Shown piece after piece: positions 1 through 6,839 of a DNA stretch of 28,468 nucleotides; position 1 is the first letter of the stretch; each line of letters starts with the position of its first letter. The stretch covers positions 1 through 28,468 of the forward strand of contig CAYGPI010000025.1 of the NCBI GenBank assembly GCA_964351745.1, read 5' to 3'. A program made the position numbers and the translations under genes. Below the pieces are notes generated by a model that did not search any database, was not told the DNA's origin, and worked only from the letters and a program-made list of their open reading frames with translations. This DNA comes from CAYNJF01 sp964351745 (GTDB lineage: Bacteria; Pseudomonadota; Gammaproteobacteria; Berkiellales; Berkiellaceae).

Positions 1-2
1 CT

Positions 3-3000
3 TCTTCAAATGGAGGGGCTATAAGAGGAAGTAGTCATAGTGTATTAAATCTTGAAAGTGTCACCGTGACTGATAATACGGCAACCGGATCAGGTGGGGC
101 CGTTGCACTAGGCGAGTCTTCTGTCATGAATGCCACCGGCTCTGAATTTAATAGTAATTCAGCTGTGAATGGTGGGGCCATATTCACTGAGGCACAATCT
201 GCATTGACATTTGATAATTCCCATTTGATTACCAATAATGCTAACGTTGGTGGGGGAATTTACATTGGCAATGATTCTAAACTTGAGGTTCTAAACAACT
301 CTACCTTAATGGGTAATGAATCAACAGCATTTGCAGGAGGTGTTAGAGTAGGACCCGGAGGGAATGTCATTATTTCAGACACCATCTTTGATGGGAATAT
401 TGCAGGTAATGGTGGGGGCGGAATCAACGTGAATGCAGATTCATCGTTACTTGTTACTGACTCAGTCTTTAGAAACAACTCCGCTGTCGGTGGAAATGGG
501 GGGGCTATTCGAACGGATGGAAGAGTGAAAACAATCCTTGAAGGCTCAACGTTTGAACTCAATGAAGCCAACAATAATGGCGGTGGTATTTATACTAACC
601 GTGACTCCATTTTAACCATTAATTCGTCTCTCATTAAAGACAATAAAGCTACTAATTTTGACGGCGGCGGCGTATACACTGCGCCAGATGTCACACTAAC
701 CATAGATGACACCACTGTATCTGGCAATGAATCGGGTCGTTTTGGCGGTGGTATCTTTGCTCACGAACGATCTAACGTAACTATTGGAACTTCTGATATT
801 TCAAATAACGAGAGTGGCAACCGAGGTGCTGGGCTTGCAGTTTGGAATGATACGGTACTTTCAGTCACTGAATCAACTATCTCTAACAATGATGCGAGTG
901 GGCTTGGCGGCGGTATTTTTGGTAACTTTAGAGCAGAACTTTCTATTTCAGACACAACAATCTCAGATAATACATCACAATTTCTTGGTGGAGGTATCTT
1001 TCTTGAAGATGATGGGACTCTAGATCTTGATAACTCAACGATATCTGGCAATGCGGGAGGCACTCGCTCAGGAGGGATTGATTTACAACCTGGCGTTGTT
1101 GCGGCGATTACAAACTCAACGATTTCTGGAAATACGTCTGAAGGTGATGGGGGTGGTATCTTCCTTGATGGGGATGCACAAGCTGATATTTCAAACTCTA
1201 CAATCACTTTAAATATTGCAGATAATGATGAAAACGGCGCCGGAAATGGCGGTGGTATTTGGCTGCACGATGATAGCTCCCTTACGCTTAATAGCACTAT
1301 TGTGGCTGATAATATTGATAAATCATCTGGCACTATACATCATGATATATCTAACCAATCTAACTCTGGCTCTAGCTTAACTACAGGCAGCAGCTTTAAT
1401 CTAGTTGGTGACATATCAGGATTAAGTAGTACAGATCAAGCTATTTTGATGGCGGGGACTAATCATAACTTAAATGGCCCTGCTGATTTACTCCCTCTTG
1501 CCTTTTATGGCGGCACAACCCAAACACATTTGCTTGACGGGCCTAACAACCTTGCTTACGACCAAGGTAATAACTCATTGGCCTTGAGTTTTGATCAAAA
1601 TGGTCATACAAGAACACTAGATGACGCTCTTGTTTCGAATAATGGGCCTGGAGATGGTACGGATATTGGCGCAGTTGAAGCCAATTATTACGTAGTCAAC
1701 ACCACGCAGGATGTTGTTAATGCCACAGATTCTTTTCTTTCCTTAAGAGAAGCTGTAACACTTGCTAATAATAACAATCCTCTGTTTTTCGACGTAATCA
1801 TATTAGATCCACTGAATAATATGGAGGGATTGCCCCCAGCCTCTGGGAATGCATCGACATTCGAGCTTACTGAAACAAACGCTTCAGAATCTGATTTGGT
1901 TAATGATTTAGATGTGTCTGATAATATGCTCATTGTTGGGGTTGGTGTTGATGTGACTATTGAAGCAGCCTTTGCTTCAGCGAACAGTCACACTCGACTG
2001 TTTGATGTCATTTCAAATACCACGTTGAGCTTAAATAACGTAACGCTGACAGGCGGGAATGTTGAAAGTGAGAGTGGCGGGGCGATAATAGGAAATACCA
2101 ATAGCGTCATCAATCTTGAAGGTGTCACAGTGACAGAGAATGTGGCAGGTGGTTCCGGGGGAGGTATCTATGGAGGGGTAGGCGTAAAAATTGTAATGGA
2201 AGGATCTACAGTCTCCAATAATACAGCACAGATCGGATCTGGTGGGGGTATTTATTCTAACAAAGAGTCTGAAGTAACCCTAACAAATGTTACTATGTCT
2301 GGAAACACGGCATACATAAGCGGGGGAGGTATCTTTACTTACCAGGAATCTGACTTAACCATTCAATCGTCTGTCATTACAAAAAACAAAGCTACCACCC
2401 AAGATGGCGGCGGGATATCTACTTCGGATGGCACGACACTTATCATTAATGAGACAGAAGTGTCTAGTAATGAGACTGCTCGTTATGGTGGTGGGGTATC
2501 TACTCGAGAAGGTTCGACTATTACGATTAATGAAACCACAGTGTTTGACAATACATCTAATCTTCGTGCCGGTGGTATCTTTATTCAAAGACTCTCCACA
2601 TCAATAATCAATGCATCTACTATAACTAACAACAAAGCCATTAACTCTTATGGTGGCGGGATAGTTGTTCAGAATGATTCGTTACTCACCATTAATGATA
2701 CCACTGTGTCTGGCAATGAATCAGGTGCTACAGGCGGTGGCATTTTTACTAATATTGGTTCCGAATTAACAATGACAAATACAACGATTTCTGGAAATAC
2801 ATCGGTAGGCAATGGTGGGGGCGTCCACCTTGAGGGGGATGCACAAGCTGGCATTTCAAATTCAACAATCACTTTAAATGTTGCAGATAGTGATCAAAAT
2901 GGCGCCGGAAATGGCGGGGGGATTTGGCTGCACGATGATAGCTCCCTTACGCTTAATAGCACTATTGTGGCTGATAATATTGATAAATCATCTAGCACTA

Positions 3001-3974
3001 TACATCATGATATATCTAACCAATCTAACTCGGGCTCTAGTTTAACTTCAGACAGCAGCTTTAATCTAATTGGTGACTTATCAGGGTTAAGTAGTATAGA
3101 TCAATCTATTTTGATGGCGGGGACTAATCATAATTTAAATGGCACTGCCATGCTTGCACCTCTTGCAGATAATGGCGGTCCTACTTTAACTCATGCGCTT
3201 TTAGCAGGTAGTCAAGCGATTGATGCTGGTGATAATGTGGCTGGGTTTGATCAGCGAGGGGTCGCAAGACCGATAGGCGCAAGTAATGATATCGGTGCTT
3301 TTGAATTTAATAGTATCGTACCTCCTATTGTGTTTGATCTTGACGGGGATGGCGTAGAGCTTATAAGCCCACAAGATAGCTCTGTGTTATTGATTGATAA
3401 CTCTTCAGTCTTTAAGCTTGGCTGGGTTTCAGGAGATGATGGTATTTTGGTCATTGATCTCAATCAAGACGGTATGGTCAATAACTTAAATGAAATAGCA
3501 TTAAGTCGTTATCATGAAGATGCTCGTACTGATCTTCAGGGCTTAAAACTCGCTTTTGACTCCAATGATGATAATGTCTTTGATCATCAAGATGAATTCT
3601 TTAACTATTTTAGTTTATGGCAAGATATCAACGAAAATGGCGTGAGTGAATTGGGCGAGCTTCAATCCCTGGTTGACTCAGACATTGAAGCTATCAACCT
3701 TGAAGCTGTTGAGCATATCCATTGGATTGAGAGTAATCTGGTATATAGCGAAGGATCTTTTGTGATGAATAACGGTGATGTTGGCGTCTTTGCTGATGTG
3801 GCCTTGACGTTAGAAGATGTTTTGCCAGAAGAAGTGACGCTGCTTGATAATGTGCCTGTGAGTTATGCTGAAACCTTTGAGACTGCTGCTTTTGAAGATG
3901 CCTCGACTCAGATTAATGATCCAATGATTGATTCTACTATCGATAATATCATTACTTCTGATTTAGTAGCTTAG
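3..3974 (+). CDS. Large secreted beta-helix protein with tandem CSLREA-type units and C-terminal calcium-binding domain (5' partial)
   Basis: The reading frame is open to the left edge, so this is the 3' part of a longer gene; the first start codon in frame (GTG at 66) lies inside a repeat and is not a real start. About 1,100 residues consist of short rungs with glycine-rich GGGI turns and SGN-T loops, the pattern of right-handed parallel beta-helix proteins. A CSLREA-like segment (LSLREAV, near 1738-1760) begins a second unit. A choice-of-anchor-Q-like end (AIDAGDN...DIGAFE, about 3217-3305) closes it, and a related end closes the first unit near 1680. From about 3336 four EF-hand-like loops follow (DLDGDGVE, DLNQDGMVNN, DSNDDNVFD, DINENGVSE), as in calcium-binding domains of RTX-type secreted proteins. 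There is no autotransporter barrel. The acidic C-terminus ending DLVA would suit type I secretion, which is inference. Likely role: surface adhesin; substrate and partner unknown. Confidence 0.8.
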   Translation, partial: SSNGGAIRGSSHSVLNLESVTVTDNTATGSGGAVALGESSVMNATGSEFNSNSAVNGGAIFTEAQSALTFDNSHLITNNANVGGGIYIGNDSKLEVLNNSTLMGNESTAFAGGVRVGPGGNVIISDTIFDGNIAGNGGGGINVNADSSLLVTDSVFRNNSAVGGNGGAIRTDGRVKTILEGSTFELNEANNNGGGIYTNRDSILTINSSLIKDNKATNFDGGGVYTAPDVTLTIDDTTVSGNESGRFGGGIFAHERSNVTIGTSDISNNESGNRGAGLAVWNDTVLSVTESTISNNDASGLGGGIFGNFRAELSISDTTISDNTSQFLGGGIFLEDDGTLDLDNSTISGNAGGTRSGGIDLQPGVVAAITNSTISGNTSEGDGGGIFLDGDAQADISNSTITLNIADNDENGAGNGGGIWLHDDSSLTLNSTIVADNIDKSSGTIHHDISNQSNSGSSLTTGSSFNLVGDISGLSSTDQAILMAGTNHNLNGPADLLPLAFYGGTTQTHLLDGPNNLAYDQGNNSLALSFDQNGHTRTLDDALVSNNGPGDGTDIGAVEANYYVVNTTQDVVNATDSFLSLREAVTLANNNNPLFFDVIILDPLNNMEGLPPASGNASTFELTETNASESDLVNDLDVSDNMLIVGVGVDVTIEAAFASANSHTRLFDVISNTTLSLNNVTLTGGNVESESGGAIIGNTNSVINLEGVTVTENVAGGSGGGIYGGVGVKIVMEGSTVSNNTAQIGSGGGIYSNKESEVTLTNVTMSGNTAYISGGGIFTYQESDLTIQSSVITKNKATTQDGGGISTSDGTTLIINETEVSSNETARYGGGVSTREGSTITINETTVFDNTSNLRAGGIFIQRLSTSIINASTITNNKAINSYGGGIVVQNDSLLTINDTTVSGNESGATGGGIFTNIGSELTMTNTTISGNTSVGNGGGVHLEGDAQAGISNSTITLNVADSDQNGAGNGGGIWLHDDSSLTLNSTIVADNIDKSSSTIHHDISNQSNSGSSLTSDSSFNLIGDLSGLSSIDQSILMAGTNHNLNGTAMLAPLADNGGPTLTHALLAGSQAIDAGDNVAGFDQRGVARPIGASNDIGAFEFNSIVPPIVFDLDGDGVELISPQDSSVLLIDNSSVFKLGWVSGDDGILVIDLNQDGMVNNLNEIALSRYHEDARTDLQGLKLAFDSNDDNVFDHQDEFFNYFSLWQDINENGVSELGELQSLVDSDIEAINLEAVEHIHWIESNLVYSEGSFVMNNGDVGVFADVALTLEDVLPEEVTLLDNVPVSYAETFETAAFEDASTQINDPMIDSTIDNIITSDLVA
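1171..1482 (+). repeat. Intragenic direct repeat, copy 1 (partner 2836-3147)
   Basis: This block aligns without gaps to 2836-3147 at a constant offset of 1665 nt, with about 20 mismatches by eye. It includes an uninterrupted identical run of about 70 nt (1258-1328 against 2923-2993). It encodes the last rungs of the first beta-helix unit. The similarity is much higher than between the rest of the two units. Confidence 0.85.
2836..3147 (+). repeat. Intragenic direct repeat, copy 2 (partner 1171-1482)
   Basis: Second copy of the block at 1171-1482, encoding the last rungs of the second beta-helix unit just before its closing domain. Most mismatches are single, scattered changes, as expected after a recent duplication or gene conversion. 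Confidence 0.85.
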
Positions 3975-4030
3975 CCTGTAGAGCATACAGGGTTCAAATG
4001 CCTACCCTGAGTCATAAAAACTCAGGAGTA
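3975..4030. terminator. Two tandem inverted repeats between convergent genes, possible terminator region
   Basis: Immediately after the beta-helix stop codon, CCTGTA/TACAGG forms a 6-bp stem with a 5-nt loop (3975-3991). A second stem, TACCCTGAGT/ACTCAGG-A-GTA with one bulged A, spans 4003-4030 and covers the stop codon of the converging minus-strand gene. Neither stem is followed by a T tract on either strand, so intrinsic termination is uncertain; the location between two converging genes is the main argument. Confidence 0.35.
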
Positions 4031-5364
4031 GGTAGATCAACGTTCAATTCTTGCTCAAAAAGAGGCCCAGAAACATAACTTGGTGTTAAGTTTAGGTCTT
4101 GAATTGATAAGGATGTTTGATCCCAAAATGCTAAATCACTTTCGTTGACTTGAATGATATCGGAAAGATGTAAAGGTGGGTTATTGACCTCAAGAAAAAT
4201 GACCTCTTTGACGTCATCTGATCGATAGTCAAACAAACTAATGCCAAACCCCTCGACATCAGGCATGTTCCTTGTATAGTTGAGAGTGAGTACTTGATTA
4301 TCTTCTGTGAGGCCCAGTACTAATCCGGTATGCCCACTATAACCAATGCCAGAATGATCTTCGCTCGTGAATTTTCTAAACACAATGATTTGACCAGGCT
4401 GGATGTCTTGATGCGGATCTATGACTTGCACCGGACTAAAAGTTTCAAACATGGCAGTTGCAGTGCTAGAGCCACGCCAAGTTGGATCAACATAGTCATG
4501 ATTAGTTTCTGTCTGCTCTCGATAGGTATAAAACATATCATAAGTGCTAAATTCGACATCACATTGCGTCAATTTGGCTAACCACGATGAGCAATCTTCG
4601 GGACCAAATAGTTTGCCTTCAGCATATCTATCTTCCTCTCTAAAGCCACCAAACGCATAGCCGCTATGAATGTAAGCTAAACCTAAGTCTGTTTCGCTAT
4701 CATGAAAGCTAAAAGTATAATTATCTAAGTAACGCTGAGCCAGAGATGGATCAATTTGGAAAATAGTTTCATTGATAGGCGTGATGTGGGCTATGGATGA
4801 ATTATCTGCCCAAAGTCCGTTAAAAGCTGCGTTTAATTCAAGAACAGAAGCATCAGGGCCCATTAATGTTGTTGCTACTTCAATAAGTGCTGTACTTAAA
4901 AAGGTGTTATGGGAGTTGCCAAAAGGACAGCTGACTTCTCCAATCATGACCGCAAAGGGAGGAGGGCAGCCATAACCTTCAGGGAACTCGCCTTTGATAA
5001 TCGCTTCGAAACTTTGAGTATCTGCAATGAGTTCTCTTGAGCCTGTTAAGGCCTCATCCATTTTGTTTGTTTTAAGTGCATACGTCATTTCATTTTCAGT
5101 GTAAAACTGATTGTAGGCAATGGCATCGTTCAGTGAAGAAGTGATGGCTATATCTTGGTCAATTCTATCTAAGACCATGCCTTGAAGGGTGCTGATATTT
5201 ATTTCTTGAATTGGGTAGTTAGCAACAAAGTTTAATAAAGTCGTCTGCTCGGCGTAGACAGCCTGATTGTATAGGGCACTTTGCGCTAACCCGATTTGGA
5301 CGATGGGAGATTGATTGATAGCATTATCTATCATTTGTTGTGTTACATCGCTTGTGAGTTGCAT
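4012..5364 (-). CDS. NlpC/P60-like (papain-fold) cysteine hydrolase, putative effector
   Basis: A 450-residue protein from the ATG at 5364, which has AGAGG about 7 nt upstream; a TTG at 5385 in the same frame would add seven residues but lacks that spacing. Residues 1-220 match nothing I recognise. The segment from about 230 looks like an NlpC/P60 core: GYAFGG (235-240), then DCSSW with Cys258 as nucleophile, then PGQIIVF (323-329), then SGHTGLVLG with His345 as general base, and Asn362 as possible third residue. That order and spacing is typical of the family, which cleaves peptidoglycan peptides or, in relatives, other amide or ester bonds. I see no signal peptide or membrane segment, so a cytoplasmic enzyme or a protein exported by a dedicated secretion system is possible. 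It lies downstream of, and in the same direction as, the ADP-ribosyltransferase-like gene, separated by about 144 nt. The fold call is by motif only; the substrate is unknown. Confidence 0.6.
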   Translation of the reverse strand: MQLTSDVTQQMIDNAINQSPIVQIGLAQSALYNQAVYAEQTTLLNFVANYPIQEINISTLQGMVLDRIDQDIAITSSLNDAIAYNQFYTENEMTYALKTNKMDEALTGSRELIADTQSFEAIIKGEFPEGYGCPPPFAVMIGEVSCPFGNSHNTFLSTALIEVATTLMGPDASVLELNAAFNGLWADNSSIAHITPINETIFQIDPSLAQRYLDNYTFSFHDSETDLGLAYIHSGYAFGGFREEDRYAEGKLFGPEDCSSWLAKLTQCDVEFSTYDMFYTYREQTETNHDYVDPTWRGSSTATAMFETFSPVQVIDPHQDIQPGQIIVFRKFTSEDHSGIGYSGHTGLVLGLTEDNQVLTLNYTRNMPDVEGFGISLFDYRSDDVKEVIFLEVNNPPLHLSDIIQVNESDLAFWDQTSLSIQDLNLTPSYVSGPLFEQELNVDLPTPEFL

Positions 5365-5410
5365 CCGGTACCTCTTGTCTTGCAAGTCATTGCTTTGATG
5401 TCAGCATGCC

Positions 5411-5419
5411 ATTTTATCA
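5411..5419 (-). promoter_or_regulatory. Possible extended -10 promoter for the NlpC/P60-like gene
   Basis: On the minus strand the sequence reads TGATAAAAT, an extended -10 (TGn plus TAAAAT), about 47 nt upstream of the ATG at 5364. No convincing -35 box sits 16-18 nt further upstream. The same extended form (TGn-TAAAAT) occurs before yceD. The gene could instead be read from the ART promoter upstream. Confidence 0.25.
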
Positions 5420-5508
5420 CTTTGTTTGCGCCACGGTTAGTTTTTATAGCCAATCGGTGGTTGTCGTTTTAAATACGGCCTAAAGAGTTGGGTAAATAAC
5501 TACTTATT

Positions 5509-6657
5509 TTAAAAACCAAGGATAGGGATCAAGTGAGTCTCAAAGTCTAGCTCACCAGTTGCTGGAGGAGGGTTAATAAACTCTTCAAAACCAGTTGCTA
5601 TTGGAGTGATAATGACATTAAAAGCTTCAAGGATCGCTTCTCCTACGTTTGGTATCAAAGCATCTAAATCAAGCTCTACATCTGAATGCTCAAAAATATC
5701 GCCAAACTCAATAGCATCTTGCACGGTGGTTGGGAAGTTTAAGTGATCATATTCATTGACAGGACTCTCTTCAAAGTTGCTATCGCTCAGTTGATAAAGA
5801 CCAAATTCTTCAGCTTTTTGCTCTAAGGCTTGGAGTAACTCAGCGTCACCTTCAAAAATAGCGTCTCTTATATCGTCAAGCGGATTTATCACTTGGACAG
5901 TAAAAACATGCATGCCATTGATCGTTTCATGGCTTAACCACTGAAGCTTTTCGACGTTCAAAACATATTCTTCTTCGGATGGGAAAAGAGATAGTTCTGA
6001 GATATCTTTACCAGAGGAGTTCATAATCTTAAGAAGGCAGTTGTTACCAGCAAAACACTCAGCAATGAAATCATCGGTTGTGGTGCTTTTGAAGGCAGTT
6101 TCTTGGCTATACATTTGCTCTTCAACTAATGCAATTCTAGCTTGAATCTCTGCCTCAGAGGTCGAGGATTCCCCGCGATAGGTCATTTTCTGATCTAAAT
6201 CAGGTGCTATTTTATTTAAGCCAGAGCTCATCATCATGGCATCAAGAAAGGCATCTTTTAGATTGGAGACTTGATTTAAATTGCCATAAAGTAAGTTATT
6301 AATTTCATTGCATCCATGAGAGCTTGTGAAGTTCTCAATGGCAGATTGTTCAGCTTTAGTTAACGCTTGGTATGGTGAGGTGGTGCCTCGATATGCTTCT
6401 TTTGAAGCCATGCCTTGGTTGTAATAGTGAGAGCTGTCTTGTTTGTTTAAGGTTAAATGATGGAAGTTACACTGTTTCATGATGTCTGAAACATTGAGCT
6501 TTAAGTCGCCTACATTGGCGGTGATAAAGGATTGGTTGCCATAAGTTTGGACTTTCATGGAAACAGCTTCAGGCTTATAAAGCATGACTTTAGTCAAAAG
6601 CTCTAGAGTCTTTGTGTGGATTGTTTTGTTGGCTGGTCCATAAAAAAATTCTGGCAT
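5509..6657 (-). CDS. Putative mono-ADP-ribosyltransferase (R-S-ExE class), effector or toxin candidate
   Basis: A 382-residue protein whose residues 95-255 carry the hallmarks of the arginine-type ADP-ribosyltransferase fold. These are a helical entry (LTKAEQSAIENFTSSHG...EINNLL, 99-123), TYRG with Arg161 for NAD binding, the strand AFKSTTTD with Ser191 (188-195), and FPSEEEYVL (225-233) giving the E228-x-E230 catalytic pair followed by the usual YVL strand. Enzymes of this class transfer ADP-ribose from NAD to a protein, often on arginine. Residues 1-90 and 260-382 match nothing I recognise; 341-355 is hydrophobic. There is no signal peptide. ATG at 6657 has GAGAG 6 nt upstream, and a good promoter lies just before it. 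No immunity gene is evident beside it, which favours a host-directed effector over an interbacterial toxin. Target and export route are unknown. Confidence 0.65.
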   Translation of the reverse strand: MPEFFYGPANKTIHTKTLELLTKVMLYKPEAVSMKVQTYGNQSFITANVGDLKLNVSDIMKQCNFHHLTLNKQDSSHYYNQGMASKEAYRGTTSPYQALTKAEQSAIENFTSSHGCNEINNLLYGNLNQVSNLKDAFLDAMMMSSGLNKIAPDLDQKMTYRGESSTSEAEIQARIALVEEQMYSQETAFKSTTTDDFIAECFAGNNCLLKIMNSSGKDISELSLFPSEEEYVLNVEKLQWLSHETINGMHVFTVQVINPLDDIRDAIFEGDAELLQALEQKAEEFGLYQLSDSNFEESPVNEYDHLNFPTTVQDAIEFGDIFEHSDVELDLDALIPNVGEAILEAFNVIITPIATGFEEFINPPPATGELDFETHLIPILGF

Positions 6658-6700
6658 ATAGGGCTCTCAGTAGATTACGTAAGTAAGCATTTCGAGAGGC

Positions 6701-6729
6701 ATATTAGTCAATTAACACACAAAAGTCAA
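6701..6729 (-). promoter_or_regulatory. Probable sigma70 promoter of the ADP-ribosyltransferase-like gene
   Basis: Reading the minus strand, TTGACT (6729-6724) and TAATAT (6706-6701) are separated by exactly 17 nt. Matches to consensus are 5/6 and 4/6. Transcription would begin about 35-40 nt before the ATG at 6657. This suggests the ART-like gene starts its own transcription unit and is not read through from rne. Confidence 0.5.
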
Positions 6730-6788
6730 CCGCTTGTCTACTTGTAAGGTGGTTTTGTCGCTATAAGTTAGTTGGCTTATGTTTTGAT

Positions 6789-6828
6789 CTTAAGTGCTTT
6801 ACATCAATGGTTGATCAAAGCACTTAAG
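6789..6828 (-). terminator. Long stem-loop just after rne, possible terminator or 3'-end structure
   Basis: A perfect 12-bp stem, CTTAAGTGCTTT (6789-6800) with AAAGCACTTAAG (6817-6828), is continued by an inner 5-bp stem ATCAA/TTGAT closing on a TGG loop. It starts 11 nt past the rne stop codon. On the rne-sense strand it is followed by an A-rich stretch, not a T tract, so it is not a textbook intrinsic terminator; it may instead protect the 3' end. Confidence 0.45.
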
Positions 6829-6839
6829 TCAATCGTATA

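Noticed and set aside
761..1333. Long minus-strand open frame inside the beta-helix gene, Pro- and Ser-rich
   Set aside because: It is the antisense shadow of GGGI/SGN repeats; composition follows the coding strand and no ribosome site or family match is seen.
4003..4030. Strong intrinsic terminator between the beta-helix and NlpC/P60-like genes
   Set aside because: The stem is good but there is no T tract on either strand, so it is only listed as a weak candidate.
5362..5385. TTG start at 5385 for the NlpC/P60-like gene
   Set aside because: The ATG at 5364 has AGAGG at ideal spacing, whereas the TTG has none.
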